DNA from: Tepidicella xavieri
GTDB lineage: Bacteria; Pseudomonadota; Gammaproteobacteria; Burkholderiales; Burkholderiaceae_C
Direction of reading: 5' to 3'
Assembly: GCF_004363315.1 (NCBI RefSeq)
Contig: NZ_SNYL01000004.1
Coordinates: 62,001 to 126,000, forward strand
DNA length: 64,000 bases
This document shows, piece after piece, positions 1 through 8,729 of this stretch. The position numbers and the translations under genes are program-made. The notes under the pieces were generated by a model. It was not told the origin of the DNA, ran no database searches, and saw nothing but the letters and a program-made list of their open reading frames with translations. The first letter of the stretch is position 1, and the number at the start of each line of letters is the position of its first letter.

Positions 1-1257
1 GACACCGATCAGGAGCGCTCCACCCAGGAGGCGGTGGACGTCATCCTCGAAAGCATGGCTTGGTTGGGGCTACAGCCGGACGAGGGCCCTTACTACCAAA
101 TGCAGCGCATGGACCGCTACAAGCAGGTCCTGGCCGAACTCCAGGCCGCCGGGCATGTGTATCCGTGCTACATGAGCGTGCAAGAGCTCGATGCCTTGCG
201 CGAACGCCAAATGGCCGCCAAGCAAAAGCCGCGCTACGACGGCACCTGGCGCCCCGAACCCGGCAAGGTGTTGCCGCCTGTGCCGGCCGGCGTGCAGCCG
301 GTCTGGCGCTTCCGCAACCCGACAGACGGCGTGGTGGCCTGGGACGACAAAGTCAAAGGACGGATCGAAATCCAGAACGCCGAGCTCGACGACCTCGTCA
401 TCGCCCGGCCGGATGGCACCCCCACCTACAACTTCTGCGTCGTGGTCGATGACATCGACATGCGCATCACCCATGTCATCCGCGGAGACGATCACGTCAA
501 CAACACCCCGCGGCAGATCAACATTTTCCGCGCCCTGGGCAAAGAGCCGCCGGTGTACGCCCATTTGCCCACCGTGCTCAACGAACAGGGCGAAAAAATG
601 AGCAAGCGCCATGGCGCCAAGCCCGTGACGTGGTACCGCGACGCCGGATTCCTGCCCGACGCCATGATCAATTACCTCGCGCGTCTGGGCTGGAGCCACG
701 GCGACGACGAAATCTTCAGTCGCGAGCAGTTCCTCCAATGGTTCGACCTGGACCACCTGGGCCGCAGCGCCGCCCAGTTCGACGAGGCCAAGCTACGCTG
801 GGTCAATGGCCAGCATATGAAAATGACCCCCGATGCGCAACTGGCGACCTGGGTGGCCGCCCATCTGGCGCGGGAGGGTATCGAGGCCGACCCACGGCTG
901 CCCGCCATTTGCGGCCTGTTCAAAGACCGCTGCGATACCACCGTGGCCTTGGCGCAATGGGCGCGGCTTTTCTACATCCAGGCGCAACCCAACGACGCCG
1001 ACCGCGCGCAGCACCTGACGCCAGCCATCGCCCCCGCCATTGCCGCCTTGGCCCAACGCCTGCGCGACATCGACTGGCAACCCCAGGCGATTGCGGCCGC
1101 TTTCAAAGACACCCTGGCCGAATTCGGTTTGAAAATGCCGGCCTTGGCCATGCCCGTGCGCGTGTTGGTCATGGGCACGCCACAAACGCCTTCGGTGGAT
1201 GCGGTGCTACACCTACAGGGCCGAGAAAAAGTATTGACCGCCCTGCAAAACCTCTGA
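1..1257 (+). CDS. gltX: glutamyl-tRNA synthetase, 5' end missing
   Basis: Charges tRNA-Glu with glutamate in the cytoplasm (class I aminoacyl-tRNA synthetase). The frame is open from the first base of the window, reading [12 protein letters not shown], a block that normally follows the HIGH motif, so the start and the ATP-binding HIGH motif lie upstream. About 418 codons are visible of a protein usually 460-490 residues long. The KMSKRHG signature is at 595-620, followed by the conserved helical region [20 protein letters not shown]. The anticodon-binding domain fills the C-terminal third, and the stop is TGA at 1255-1257. It lies directly upstream of a tRNA array that contains three tRNA-Glu genes, its own substrate. 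The protein could be non-discriminating (also charging tRNA-Gln), which cannot be judged here. Confidence 0.96.
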   Translation, partial: DTDQERSTQEAVDVILESMAWLGLQPDEGPYYQMQRMDRYKQVLAELQAAGHVYPCYMSVQELDALRERQMAAKQKPRYDGTWRPEPGKVLPPVPAGVQPVWRFRNPTDGVVAWDDKVKGRIEIQNAELDDLVIARPDGTPTYNFCVVVDDIDMRITHVIRGDDHVNNTPRQINIFRALGKEPPVYAHLPTVLNEQGEKMSKRHGAKPVTWYRDAGFLPDAMINYLARLGWSHGDDEIFSREQFLQWFDLDHLGRSAAQFDEAKLRWVNGQHMKMTPDAQLATWVAAHLAREGIEADPRLPAICGLFKDRCDTTVALAQWARLFYIQAQPNDADRAQHLTPAIAPAIAALAQRLRDIDWQPQAIAAAFKDTLAEFGLKMPALAMPVRVLVMGTPQTPSVDAVLHLQGREKVLTALQNL

Positions 1258-1272
1258 AATTCGGTATAGAAT
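1244..1272 (+). promoter_or_regulatory. possible sigma-70 promoter for the tRNA array
   Basis: A TAGAAT -10-like hexamer is at 1267-1272, about 30 bases before the first tRNA. Seventeen bases upstream is only a weak -35 (TGCAAA, 1244-1249) inside the end of gltX. The position is right for a tRNA promoter, but read-through from gltX is equally possible. Confidence 0.3.
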
Positions 1273-1303
1273 CCAAGTCTTGCCAAAAACGAAGGCAATC
1301 CAT

Positions 1304-1379
<76 letters not shown>

Positions 1380-1420
1380 AGCGGCTTGCTTTGTGGTTGG
1401 CAAAAGTTTTTCAGGTTTGT

Positions 1421-1496
1421 GACCCTATCGTCTAGAGGCCTAGGACATCACCCTTTCACGGTGAGTACCGGGGTTCGAATCCCCGTAGGGTCGCCA
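1421..1496 (+). tRNA. tRNA-Glu(TTC), copy 1
   Basis: This is a 76-nt cloverleaf with encoded CCA. The acceptor stem is GACCCTA/TAGGGTC. The anticodon arm TCACC-CTTTCAC-GGTGA gives anticodon TTC. It is identical to the other two Glu copies, and a second CCA follows the encoded CCA before the Asp gene. Confidence 0.97.
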
Positions 1497-1499
1497 CCA

Positions 1500-1576
1500 G
1501 GAGTGGTAGTTCAGTTGGTTAGAATACCGGCCTGTCACGCCGGGGGTCGCGGGTTCGAGCCCCGTCCACTCCGCCA
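1500..1576 (+). tRNA. tRNA-Asp(GTC), copy 1
   Basis: This is a 77-nt cloverleaf with encoded CCA. The acceptor stem is GGAGTGG/CCACTCC. The anticodon loop within CCGGCCTGTCACGCCGG gives GTC. Only three bases separate it from the preceding tRNA-Glu. Confidence 0.97.
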
Positions 1577-1594
1577 ACGGTTTTGCTAGGTTTT

Positions 1595-1670
1595 GACCCT
1601 ATCGTCTAGAGGCCTAGGACATCACCCTTTCACGGTGAGTACCGGGGTTCGAATCCCCGTAGGGTCGCCA
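1595..1670 (+). tRNA. tRNA-Glu(TTC), copy 2
   Basis: This 76-nt gene has the same sequence as the Glu gene at 1421-1496, including the encoded CCA. It begins the second Glu-Asp repeat, which lacks an Ala gene in front. Confidence 0.97.
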
Positions 1671-1717
1671 AGTTTGCAGCCACTTGGCTTGCGTCGGCAA
1701 GCGAAGGCTGTCTGCCA

Positions 1718-1794
1718 GGAGTGGTAGTTCAGTTGGTTAGAATACCGGCCTGTCACGCCGGGGGTCGCGGGTTCGAGCCCCGTCCACTCCGCCA
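1718..1794 (+). tRNA. tRNA-Asp(GTC), copy 2
   Basis: This 77-nt gene is identical to the Asp gene at 1500-1576, with encoded CCA. The spacer from the preceding Glu gene is 47 nt and unrelated to the other Glu-Asp spacers. Confidence 0.97.
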
Positions 1795-1803
1795 GTTGCT
1801 TTT

Positions 1804-1879
<76 letters not shown>

Positions 1880-1892
1880 AAATCCTCGTGCG

Positions 1893-1968
1893 GACCCTAT
1901 CGTCTAGAGGCCTAGGACATCACCCTTTCACGGTGAGTACCGGGGTTCGAATCCCCGTAGGGTCGCCA
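1893..1968 (+). tRNA. tRNA-Glu(TTC), copy 3
   Basis: This 76-nt gene is identical to the other two Glu genes, with anticodon TTC and encoded CCA. It lies 13 nt after tRNA-Ala copy 2. Confidence 0.97.
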
Positions 1969-1982
1969 GTCACTCAAGGCCG

Positions 1983-2059
1983 GGAGTGGTAGTTCAGTTG
2001 GTCAGAATACCGGCCTGTCACGCCGGGGGTCGCGGGTTCGAGCCCCGTCCACTCCGCCA
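1983..2059 (+). tRNA. tRNA-Asp(GTC), copy 3
   Basis: This 77-nt gene has anticodon GTC and encoded CCA. It differs from the other two Asp copies by one T-to-C change in the D loop (GGTCAGAATAC versus GGTTAGAATAC). It is the last gene of the array. Confidence 0.97.
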
Positions 2060-2067
2060 ATCCTTTG

Positions 2068-2076
2068 TGTTATAAT
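2068..2076 (+). promoter_or_regulatory. extended -10 promoter upstream of rpsO
   Basis: TGTTATAAT is a perfect TATAAT preceded by TGn, the extended -10 form that does not need a good -35. It starts 9 bases after the last tRNA and about 100 bases before the rpsO start codon, so it most likely gives rpsO its own transcript start near 2083. Confidence 0.6.
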
Positions 2077-2084
2077 CAAAAGTT

Positions 2085-2102
2085 GCCCGATATGTTTCGG
2101 GC
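2085..2102 (+). other. stem-loop at the 5' end of the rpsO leader
   Basis: GCCCGA, loop TATGTT, TCGGGC form a perfect 6-bp hairpin right after the predicted transcript start. No T tract follows, so it is more likely a 5'-protecting leader hairpin than a terminator of the tRNA operon. Confidence 0.4.
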
Positions 2103-2177
2103 TTCACGCCCGTTGCGGCCAACCGGCTGTCTGGTCGGTCTCTGCGGCGGGATGCAAGTCTTCAACGAAGGAAAATC

Positions 2178-2444
2178 ATGATTTCTCAAGCCGCCAAGGC
2201 CGAAGTGATCGCTGCCAATGCCCGCAGCGCCAACGACACCGGCAGCCCCGAAGTGCAGGTCGCCATTCTGACCGCCCGCATCAACGAGCTGACCCCCCAC
2301 TTCAAAACCCACCACAAAGATCACCACGGTCGCCGTGGCCTGCTCAAGCTGGTCAGCCGCCGTCGCAAGCTGCTGGACTACCTGAAGTCCAAGGATTCCG
2401 ACCGTTACGTGGCCCTGATCCAGAAGCTGGGTCTGCGCAAGTAA
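2178..2444 (+). CDS. rpsO: 30S ribosomal protein S15
   Basis: Primary 16S rRNA-binding protein of the 30S platform. It is 88 aa, close to the 89 aa of E. coli S15. It has the family core [17 protein letters not shown] and, near the C-terminus, [20 protein letters not shown], the rRNA-binding helices. AAGGAA at 2168-2173 is a good ribosome-binding site 4-5 bases before the ATG. It has its own promoter (2068-2076) and terminator (2477-2510). pnp follows downstream, the same rpsO-pnp pairing as in E. coli and most proteobacteria. In E. coli, S15 represses its own translation through its leader; the roughly 95-nt leader here could do the same, but that is inference. Confidence 0.98.
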   Translation: MISQAAKAEVIAANARSANDTGSPEVQVAILTARINELTPHFKTHHKDHHGRRGLLKLVSRRRKLLDYLKSKDSDRYVALIQKLGLRK

Positions 2445-2476
2445 TCTCTGGTTTGGTGCCTCGCTGAACCTACAGG

Positions 2477-2510
2477 ACGCCTGGGTTGCTCCGTCGCCCC
2501 AGGCGTTTTT
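2477..2510 (+). terminator. Rho-independent terminator after rpsO
   Basis: ACGCCTGGG (2477-2485) pairs perfectly with CCCAGGCGT (2498-2506) around a 12-nt loop and is followed by TTTTT. It lies 33 bases after the rpsO stop codon and would partly separate rpsO from pnp, as in E. coli. Confidence 0.88.
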
Positions 2511-2549
2511 CGCTTCAATCACCGGAGTCCGCTGTTCAGATCGAAGCTG

Positions 2550-2648
2550 TGTCATTCCAACGGGGCGGCCGGGCCGTCGCCGCTACGCTGGAATGGCATC
2601 GTGTTCTGAGGGCGTGTCTCCAGGCAGCGGGTGTGGCCTGATACACCC
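2550..2648 (+). promoter_or_regulatory. pnp leader with two stem-loops, possible RNase III/PNPase autoregulation site
   Basis: TGTCATTCCA (2550-2559) pairs with TGGAATGGCA (2589-2598), with one G-U pair. Inside it GCGGC (2565-2569) pairs with GCCGC (2579-2583). A second hairpin, GGGTGT/ACACCC (2629-2634 and 2643-2648), ends just before the AGGAG ribosome-binding site of pnp. In E. coli the pnp leader forms hairpins that RNase III cuts, after which PNPase represses its own mRNA. The architecture fits, but no cleavage is shown. Confidence 0.5.
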
Positions 2649-2666
2649 ACCACACAGGAGCACAAC

Positions 2667-4799
2667 ATGAGCCTCTTCAACAAAGTCACCAAAACCTTCC
2701 AGTGGGGTCGCCACACCGTGCGCATGGAAACGGGCGAAATCGCCCGCCAGGCCACGGGCGCCGTCTTGCTGGACATGGACGGCACCGTCGTGCTGGCCAC
2801 GGTCGTTGCCAAGCAAGACGCCAAGGCCGGGCAGGACTTCTTCCCTCTGACGGTCGATTACATCGAGAAGTCCTACGCCGCGGGCAAGATTCCGGGCAGT
2901 TTCTTCAAGCGCGAAGGCCGCCCCAGCGAGTACGAGACCCTGACCAGCCGCCTGATCGACCGTCCGATCCGGCCGCTGTTCCCCGAGGGCTTCTTCAACG
3001 AAGTGCAGGTCGTGGTGCACACCCTGTCGCTCAACCCCGAGGTCGATGCCGACATTCCGGCCATGATCGCCACCAGCGCGGCGTTGGCCATCTCGGGCAT
3101 TCCGTTCAACGGGCCCATCGGTGCGGCGCGCGTGGGCTATGTCAACGGTCAGTATGTGCTCAACCCGGGTCAGTCCGAGCGCGCCAACAGCCAAATGGAT
3201 CTGGTGGTGGCCGGGACCGAGGCCGCCGTGCTGATGGTGGAGTCCGAGGCCGATCAGCTCTCCGAGGAGGTGATGCTGGGCGCGGTGGTGTTTGGGCACG
3301 AGCAGGGCAACATCGCCATTGCCGCCATCAACGAACTGGTGCGCGAAGCCGGCAAGCCGGCGTGGGACTGGCAGCCGCCGGCGCAGGATGAGGGGCTCGT
3401 TGCCAAGGTCGAGGCCCTGGGTCGTGACAAGCTGGCTGCCGCCTACCAGATCCGCAACAAGCAGGCCCGCACCCAGGCCTGCCGCGAGGCTTACGCCGCG
3501 GTGATGGACGGGCTCAAGGCCGAAGGCATCGAGTTCGATCCGGTCAAGGTCGAGGGATTGCTGTTCAACATCGAGGCGGCCATCGTGCGTGGCCAGATTC
3601 TGGCCGGCGAGCCCCGCATCGACGGCCGCGACACCCGCACCGTGCGCCCGATCGAAATCCGCACCGGCGTGTTGCCGCGCACCCACGGCTCGGCGCTGTT
3701 CACCCGTGGCGAAACCCAAGCGCTGGCCATCGCCACCCTGGGCACCGACCGCGATGCGCAGAAGATCGATGCGCTGGCCGGCGAGTACGACGACCGCTTC
3801 ATGCTGCACTACAACATGCCACCGTTTGCCACGGGCGAGACGGGCCGCGTCGGCTCGCCGAAGCGCCGTGAAATCGGTCACGGCCGCCTGGCCAAGCGTG
3901 CCCTGGTGGCCGCGCTGCCCAGCAAGGACGAATTCCCCTACACCATCCGCGTGGTGTCGGAAATCACCGAATCCAATGGCTCCTCCTCCATGGCTTCCGT
4001 CTGTGGCGGCTGCTTGGCGTTGATGGATGCCGGCGTGCCGATGAAGGCCCATGTGGCCGGCATCGCCATGGGGCTGATCAAGGAAGGCAACCGCTTCGCC
4101 GTGCTGACCGATATCCTGGGTGACGAAGACCATCTGGGCGACATGGATTTCAAAGTGGCCGGCACCACGCACGGCATCACCGCCTTGCAGATGGACATCA
4201 AGATCCAGGGCATCACCAAGGAGATCATGCAGGTGGCCCTGGCCCAAGCCAAAGAGGCGCGCATGCACATCCTGGGCAAGATGCGCGAAGCCATGGGCGA
4301 GGCCAAGGCCGAGATTTCCGATTTCGCGCCGCGCCTCTATACCATGAAGATCAATCCGGAGAAAATCCGCGATGTGATCGGCAAGGGCGGCGCCACCATC
4401 CGCGCGCTGACCGAAGAAACCGGCACGCAGATCGACATCGCCGAAGACGGCACCATCACCATCGCCTCCACCGACAGCGCCCGGGCGGCCGAGGCCAAGC
4501 GCCGTATCGAGGAAATCACGGCCGAGGTGGAAATCGGCAAGGTGTACGAAGGGCCGGTCACGAAGATTCTGGACTTTGGCGCGCTCGTCAATCTGCTGCC
4601 GGGCAAAGATGGCTTGCTGCACATCAGCCAGATCGCCCACCAGCGCGTCGAGAAGGTCACCGACTTCCTCAAGGAAGGCCAGATCGTCAAGGTCAAAGTG
4701 CTGGAGGCCGACGAGAAAGGCCGCGTCAAACTCTCGATGAAGGCCTTGATCGACCGCGAGGATGCGGCCGCTCAACAGCAGCAGCAACAGCAGCAGTGA
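2667..4799 (+). CDS. pnp: polyribonucleotide nucleotidyltransferase (PNPase)
   Basis: Phosphorolytic 3'-to-5' exoribonuclease of the RNA degradosome and RNA quality control. It is 710 aa, the usual size. In order: a first RNase PH domain, a helical domain, a catalytic second RNase PH domain ([20 protein letters not shown], then [14 protein letters not shown]), a KH domain around residues 550-610 ([20 protein letters not shown]) and an S1 domain near the C-terminus ([16 protein letters not shown]). The ATG at 2667 was chosen because AGGAG sits 6 bases upstream and [14 protein letters not shown] is the family N-terminus; an earlier in-frame start lacks this support. Odd: the protein ends in eight glutamines. 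It is preceded by a hairpin-rich leader that may mediate autoregulation. Confidence 0.98.
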   Translation: MSLFNKVTKTFQWGRHTVRMETGEIARQATGAVLLDMDGTVVLATVVAKQDAKAGQDFFPLTVDYIEKSYAAGKIPGSFFKREGRPSEYETLTSRLIDRPIRPLFPEGFFNEVQVVVHTLSLNPEVDADIPAMIATSAALAISGIPFNGPIGAARVGYVNGQYVLNPGQSERANSQMDLVVAGTEAAVLMVESEADQLSEEVMLGAVVFGHEQGNIAIAAINELVREAGKPAWDWQPPAQDEGLVAKVEALGRDKLAAAYQIRNKQARTQACREAYAAVMDGLKAEGIEFDPVKVEGLLFNIEAAIVRGQILAGEPRIDGRDTRTVRPIEIRTGVLPRTHGSALFTRGETQALAIATLGTDRDAQKIDALAGEYDDRFMLHYNMPPFATGETGRVGSPKRREIGHGRLAKRALVAALPSKDEFPYTIRVVSEITESNGSSSMASVCGGCLALMDAGVPMKAHVAGIAMGLIKEGNRFAVLTDILGDEDHLGDMDFKVAGTTHGITALQMDIKIQGITKEIMQVALAQAKEARMHILGKMREAMGEAKAEISDFAPRLYTMKINPEKIRDVIGKGGATIRALTEETGTQIDIAEDGTITIASTDSARAAEAKRRIEEITAEVEIGKVYEGPVTKILDFGALVNLLPGKDGLLHISQIAHQRVEKVTDFLKEGQIVKVKVLEADEKGRVKLSMKALIDREDAAAQQQQQQQQ

Positions 4800-4809
4800 T
4801 CGCAGCGGC

Positions 4810-5820
4810 ATGACGCAGACCATGCGAGTGGTGGAAATTTCGGCCTATGGCGCGCCCGAGGTGCTGCGTCTGGCCGAGCGCGAGCGTCCGCAGCCCGGCG
4901 CGGGCGAGGTGTTGATCCGCGTGGCCGCTTCCGGGGTCAATCGGCCCGACGTGTTGCAGCGCACCGGCAACTATCCCGTCCCGCCGGGGGCTTCCGACAT
5001 CCCGGGGCTGGAGGTGGCCGGTGTCATCGAAGCCGGAGATGTCCAGGCGATGGCCGAGGCGGGTCTGGCGATCGGCGATCACGTCTGCGCCCTGGTGGCT
5101 GGCGGCGGTTATGCCGAGTACTGCGTGGCGCCGGTGGGGCAGTGCCTGCCCGTGCCCAACGGCTGGAGCGATCTCGATGCGGCGGGCTTGCCCGAAACCT
5201 TTTTCACCGTCTGGAGCAATGTGTTCGACCGGGGGCGTTTGCAGCCGGGCGAAATCTTGCTGGTTCAAGGCGGATCGAGCGGCATCGGCGTGACGGCGAT
5301 TCAGATGGCCAAGGCCTTTGGGGCGCGGGTCATCGTGACGGTCGGTAGCCCGGACAAGGCCCAGGCCTGTCTGGCGCTGGGGGCCGATCATGCCATCCTG
5401 TACAAGACCGAGGACTTCGTCCGCGCCGTTGCCGACTACACCGGCGGGCGCGGCGTCGATGTCATCCTCGACATGGTGGCCGGCCCCTATGTGGCCCGCG
5501 AACTCGACTGTCTGGCCGAGGATGGTCGCCTGGTCATCATCGCCGTCCAGGGCGGAGTGCAGTCCGACATCCACGCCGGCAAAGTGCTGCGCCGCCGCTT
5601 GACCATCACCGGGTCCACCTTGCGTCCGCGTCCGGTGGCGTTCAAAGCTGCCATTGCCCGCCATCTGCGTCAGCATGTCTGGCCCTGGCTGGAAACCGGC
5701 CGCATCCGGCCCGTGACGCATCGCGTCTTTGCCCCCACGCAGGCGGCTGAAGCCCATGCCCTCATGGAGTCCAACCAGCACATCGGCAAGCTGGTGATCG
5801 ACTGGTCTTTGCCGGGTTGA
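4810..5820 (+). CDS. NAD(P)H-quinone oxidoreductase, zinc-independent MDR family
   Basis: Probable one- or two-electron reduction of quinones with NADPH in the cytoplasm. It is 336 aa. The N-terminal GroES-like domain ([20 protein letters not shown]) lacks the zinc ligands of true alcohol dehydrogenases. The Rossmann domain carries [19 protein letters not shown] at about residues 145-165 and the adenine-binding stretch [20 protein letters not shown]. It most resembles the PIG3/TIGR02824 quinone oxidoreductase branch. The start at 4810 follows the pnp stop by 10 bases; a second ATG at 4822 is also possible, and neither has a strong ribosome-binding site. tpiA follows after 7 bases, so the two are probably co-transcribed with pnp or from within it. 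The physiological substrate is unknown. Confidence 0.88.
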   Translation: MTQTMRVVEISAYGAPEVLRLAERERPQPGAGEVLIRVAASGVNRPDVLQRTGNYPVPPGASDIPGLEVAGVIEAGDVQAMAEAGLAIGDHVCALVAGGGYAEYCVAPVGQCLPVPNGWSDLDAAGLPETFFTVWSNVFDRGRLQPGEILLVQGGSSGIGVTAIQMAKAFGARVIVTVGSPDKAQACLALGADHAILYKTEDFVRAVADYTGGRGVDVILDMVAGPYVARELDCLAEDGRLVIIAVQGGVQSDIHAGKVLRRRLTITGSTLRPRPVAFKAAIARHLRQHVWPWLETGRIRPVTHRVFAPTQAAEAHALMESNQHIGKLVIDWSLPG

Positions 5821-5827
5821 GGCAGCT

Positions 5828-6583
5828 ATGCGCAGAAAACTCATCGTTGGCAACTGGAAGATGAACGGCAGCCTGGCGGCCAACGCCGAACTGCTGCAAC
5901 GTCTGCGCGCCGGGGCAGGGCAAGCGCCGGGGGTGGATCTGGCCGTGTGCGCCAGCGCCCCTTATCTGGCGCAACTGCAAGCCTTGCTCAGCGGCTCGGG
6001 CATCGATTGGGGGGCGCAGGACGTGTCCACCCACGAGTCGGGTGCCTACACCGGTGAAGTCAGCGCGGCCATGTTGCGCGATTTTGGGTGTCGCTACGTG
6101 ATCGTGGGCCATTCGGAGCGCCGCCAATACCACGGCGAAAGCGATGACGCGGTGGCGCTCAAGGCCCAGCGTGCATTGGCCGCCGGCATCACGCCCATCG
6201 TGTGTGTCGGCGAAACGGGGAAAGACCGCGAAGCCGGACGCACCGAATTCGTGGTCAAGCGCCAGCTCTCGGCCGTCATTCATGCCGTGGGGCACTGCAC
6301 CAGCGAGATCGTGGTGGCTTATGAGCCGGTCTGGGCCATCGGTACCGGTCACACCGCCACCCCTGAGCAGGCGCAGGCGGTGCATGCGGTGCTGCGGACC
6401 CAGCTGCGGGCCGCCACGCCGGGGGCTGAACGTATCCGGATCCTGTATGGCGGCAGCATGAACCCGGCCAATGCGGCCGATCTGCTGGCGCAGCCCGACA
6501 TCGATGGCGGCCTCATCGGCGGTGCCTCGCTCGATGCCGCGCAGTTCTTGTCCATCGCCGCCGCGTGTCCGGTGGCACAGTGA
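5828..6583 (+). CDS. tpiA: triosephosphate isomerase
   Basis: Interconverts dihydroxyacetone phosphate and glyceraldehyde-3-phosphate in glycolysis and gluconeogenesis. It is 251 aa, normal for the family. The substrate lysine lies in GNWKMN (about residues 8-13), the electrophilic histidine in IVGHSERR (about 93-100), and the catalytic glutamate in [12 protein letters not shown] (about 164-175). The phosphate-binding loops GGSMNPANA and GGLIGGASL are intact. It is seven bases after the quinone oxidoreductase and 19 bases before secG. The tpiA-secG pair ahead of the nuo operon is a standard arrangement in many proteobacteria. Confidence 0.98.
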   Translation: MRRKLIVGNWKMNGSLAANAELLQRLRAGAGQAPGVDLAVCASAPYLAQLQALLSGSGIDWGAQDVSTHESGAYTGEVSAAMLRDFGCRYVIVGHSERRQYHGESDDAVALKAQRALAAGITPIVCVGETGKDREAGRTEFVVKRQLSAVIHAVGHCTSEIVVAYEPVWAIGTGHTATPEQAQAVHAVLRTQLRAATPGAERIRILYGGSMNPANAADLLAQPDIDGGLIGGASLDAAQFLSIAAACPVAQ

Positions 6584-6602
6584 TTTTTTTGGAGTCTCTT
6601 TC

Positions 6603-6968
6603 ATGAACGTTGTGTTGACCATCCTGCTTGCGGTTCAGTTGCTTTCGGCCCTGGCCATGATCGGCCTCATTCTGGTGCAACACGGCAAAGGCGCCGATGC
6701 CGGTGCGGCCTTCGGCGGCGGGGGCGCGGGCTCGGCCACGTTGTTCGGCGCCAGCGGCGGCGCCAACTTCCTGTCTCGCAGCACCGCGCTGCTGGCCACG
6801 GTGTTCCTGGCCTGTACCTTGGCGCTGGCCTACTTTGGCAAGCAGCAGCCCGTTTCCAGCGGCAGCGTGCTGGAAAACCTGCCGGCTGAGACGGCCCCGG
6901 CCGCTCCGGCCCAGATCCCCGATGCCGCTCCGGCGCCCGCGGGTGCCGCGCAGATTCCGGGGCAGTGA
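6603..6968 (+). CDS. secG: preprotein translocase subunit SecG
   Basis: Small inner-membrane subunit of the SecYEG channel that assists SecA-driven export. It is 121 aa. The start MNVVLTILLAVQLLSALAMI was chosen over an upstream in-frame start that would run through the end of tpiA; GGAG lies about 9 bases before this ATG. There are two membrane segments (about residues 3-25 and 58-78), joined by the glycine-rich cytoplasmic loop typical of SecG (GKGADAGAAFGGGGAGSATL). The C-terminal tail is rich in Ala and Pro and is probably disordered. It is followed by tRNA-Leu(GAG), the same neighbour as in E. coli. Confidence 0.96.
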   Translation: MNVVLTILLAVQLLSALAMIGLILVQHGKGADAGAAFGGGGAGSATLFGASGGANFLSRSTALLATVFLACTLALAYFGKQQPVSSGSVLENLPAETAPAAPAQIPDAAPAPAGAAQIPGQ

Positions 6969-6978
6969 ACGGGACTCC

Positions 6979-7002
6979 GAAAAAACCCTGAGTTTTCAGG
7001 GT
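6979..7002 (-). terminator. minus-strand Rho-independent terminator after secG
   Basis: Read on the minus strand, ACCCTGA, loop AAAC, TCAGGGT is followed by a run of T (the A run 6980-6985 on the plus strand). On the plus strand the hairpin has no T tract. There is no minus-strand gene here, so it could only stop antisense transcription entering secG and tpiA. Confidence 0.5.
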
Positions 7003-7007
7003 AGAAT
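7002..7007 (+). promoter_or_regulatory. possible -10 element for tRNA-Leu and nuo
   Basis: TAGAAT lies 67 bases before tRNA-Leu and resembles the TAGAAT at 1267-1272 before the tRNA array. No convincing -35 is present and it overlaps the base of a hairpin, so this is only a candidate start for the tRNA-Leu/nuo transcript. Confidence 0.3.
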
Positions 7008-7073
7008 CGTGGTCTGTCGAGCGGCAGGCCACGGGGTAAAGCCCCAGACATCCTGCCGTCAGACCGCTCATTT

Positions 7074-7158
7074 GCCGACGTGGTGAAATTGGTAGACACG
7101 CTATCTTGAGGGGGTAGTGGCGAAAGCTGTGCGAGTTCGAGTCTCGCCGTCGGCACCA
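7074..7158 (+). tRNA. tRNA-Leu(GAG)
   Basis: This is an 85-nt class II tRNA with a long variable arm (TGGCGAAAGCTGT) and encoded CCA. The acceptor stem is GCCGACG/CGTCGGC. The anticodon arm CTATC-TTGAGGG-GGTAG gives GAG. It lies between secG and nuoA; the secG-tRNA-Leu(GAG) neighbourhood is also found in E. coli. Confidence 0.97.
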
Positions 7159-7198
7159 ATTCAACAAGGCGCCTCTGGCGCGCCCGCAGGATAGCCAA

Positions 7199-7558
7199 AT
7201 GAACCTAGAGCAATACCTTCCAGTTCTTTTGTTTATTCTGGTGGGTCTTGCAGTTGGGGTACTCCCCCAGGTGTTGGGCTACATCCTGGGTCCCAACCGG
7301 CCAGACCCGGAAAAAAACTCCCCTTACGAATGCGGCTTCGAGGCGTTTGAAGACGCGCGCATGAAGTTCGATGTGCGCTACTACCTCGTGGCCATCCTGT
7401 TCATCCTGTTCGATCTGGAAATCGCCTTCCTCATCCCTTGGGCGGTGGCGTTTTCCGACATCGGCCCGGTCGGTTTCTGGGCGGGCGTGATGTTCCTCGC
7501 CATTCTGGTTGTGGGCTTTGTCTACGAGTGGAAAAAAGGCGCCCTGGATTGGGAATGA
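7199..7558 (+). CDS. nuoA: NADH-quinone oxidoreductase subunit A
   Basis: Small membrane subunit of proton-pumping complex I. It is 119 aa with three predicted membrane helices. The family loop between the first and second helix is present ([20 protein letters not shown]), whose cysteine and acidic residues lie near the quinone site. It opens an uninterrupted nuoA-to-nuoN operon and starts 40 bases after tRNA-Leu with a modest AGG ribosome-binding site. nuoB follows after 28 bases. Confidence 0.97.
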   Translation: MNLEQYLPVLLFILVGLAVGVLPQVLGYILGPNRPDPEKNSPYECGFEAFEDARMKFDVRYYLVAILFILFDLEIAFLIPWAVAFSDIGPVGFWAGVMFLAILVVGFVYEWKKGALDWE

Positions 7559-7586
7559 CGACGTCGAACCGGGCAAGGAGTCTCGC

Positions 7587-8066
7587 ATGATTGAGGGTGT
7601 CTTCAAGGAAGGTTTCATCACCACCAGCTACGACTCGGTGGTGAACTGGGCCAAGACCGGCTCGCTGTGGCCCATGACCTTTGGCTTGGCCTGCTGCGCG
7701 GTCGAGATGATGCACGCCGCCACGGCGCGCTACGACCTGGCCCGCTTCGGGGCGGAGGTGTTCCGGGCCAGCCCGCGCCAGTCCGACCTGATGATCGTGG
7801 CCGGTACGCTGTGCAACAAGATGGCCCCGGCCCTGCGCAAGGTCTATGACCAGATGGCCGAGCCGCGCTGGGTGATCTCCATGGGGTCGTGCGCCAACGG
7901 CGGCGGCTATTACCACTACAGCTATTCCGTGGTGCGCGGCTGCGACCGCATCGTGCCGGTGGACGTCTATGTGCCGGGCTGTCCGCCCACGGCCGAGGCG
8001 CTGATCTACGGCATCATTCAGCTGCAGCAGAAGATCCGCCGCACCAACACCATTGCACGCGCCTGA
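7587..8066 (+). CDS. nuoB: NADH-quinone oxidoreductase subunit B (cluster N2)
   Basis: Peripheral-arm subunit carrying the terminal 4Fe-4S cluster N2, which hands electrons to quinone. It is 159 aa. The cluster ligands are visible: the tandem cysteines in [12 protein letters not shown], the cysteine in [11 protein letters not shown] and that in [12 protein letters not shown]. The start at 7587 is set by AAGGAG at 7575-7580; a longer in-frame reading reaches back into nuoA and has no family similarity. It works directly with NuoD at the quinone site. Confidence 0.98.
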   Translation: MIEGVFKEGFITTSYDSVVNWAKTGSLWPMTFGLACCAVEMMHAATARYDLARFGAEVFRASPRQSDLMIVAGTLCNKMAPALRKVYDQMAEPRWVISMGSCANGGGYYHYSYSVVRGCDRIVPVDVYVPGCPPTAEALIYGIIQLQQKIRRTNTIARA

Positions 8067-8085
8067 GAGGCGGGAGGCTAAATCG

Positions 8086-8727
8086 ATGACGCACGCAGTC
8101 AAGGGCGCGGTTCATGTGGGTGTGTGGTCCGCCGTGCCGCCCGAATCCTTGCGCGACACCTTGGTACAGACGCTGGGCGATCGCGTGTCCCGGGTCGAGT
8201 TGGTTCGCGGCGAAATCACCCTGGATGTGCCGGCCGACCGGTATGTGGAAGTCATGCGCACGCTGCGGGATGCGCCGGGGTGTCAGTTCGAGCAATTGAT
8301 CGATCTGTGTGGCGTCGATTACTCCGAATACCGCGATGGAGCCTGGGAGGGCGCCCGCTTCGGCGTCGTGGTGCATCTGCTGTCGGTGTCGTTGAACCAG
8401 CGCGTGCGCGTGCGCGTGTTCTGTCCGGATGACGACTTCCCGGTGGTGGACTCCGTGACCGCCATCTGGTCCTCGGCCAACTGGTACGAGCGCGAAGCCT
8501 TCGATCTGTATGGCATCGTCTTCGAGGGCCACGAGGATTTGCGCCGTATCCTGACCGACTACGGTTTCATCGGCCACCCCTTCCGCAAAGACTTCCCGCT
8601 GTCCGGTCATGTGGAGATGCGCTACGACCCCGAACGGCGCCGCGTCATCTACGAGCCCGTGACCATCGAGCCGCGCGAAATCACGCCGCGCATCATCCGT
8701 GAAGACCACTACGGCGGGTTGCACTGA
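8086..8727 (+). CDS. nuoC: NADH-quinone oxidoreductase subunit C (30 kDa)
   Basis: Hydrophilic connecting-arm subunit of complex I. It is 213 aa. The 30-kDa signature [11 protein letters not shown]-type block is present ([25 protein letters not shown]), followed by [18 protein letters not shown]. It is a separate gene, not the fused nuoCD of E. coli. The start ATG at 8086 is preceded by GGGAGG at 8072-8077. It ends two bases before nuoD. Confidence 0.97.
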   Translation: MTHAVKGAVHVGVWSAVPPESLRDTLVQTLGDRVSRVELVRGEITLDVPADRYVEVMRTLRDAPGCQFEQLIDLCGVDYSEYRDGAWEGARFGVVVHLLSVSLNQRVRVRVFCPDDDFPVVDSVTAIWSSANWYEREAFDLYGIVFEGHEDLRRILTDYGFIGHPFRKDFPLSGHVEMRYDPERRRVIYEPVTIEPREITPRIIREDHYGGLH

Positions 8728-8729
8728 TC

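Noticed and set aside
2583-4823. 746-codon open frame on the minus strand opposite pnp
   Set aside because: GC-rich codon bias leaves the antisense frame open. The product is low-complexity, His/Gly/Leu-rich, and pnp is an unambiguous gene.
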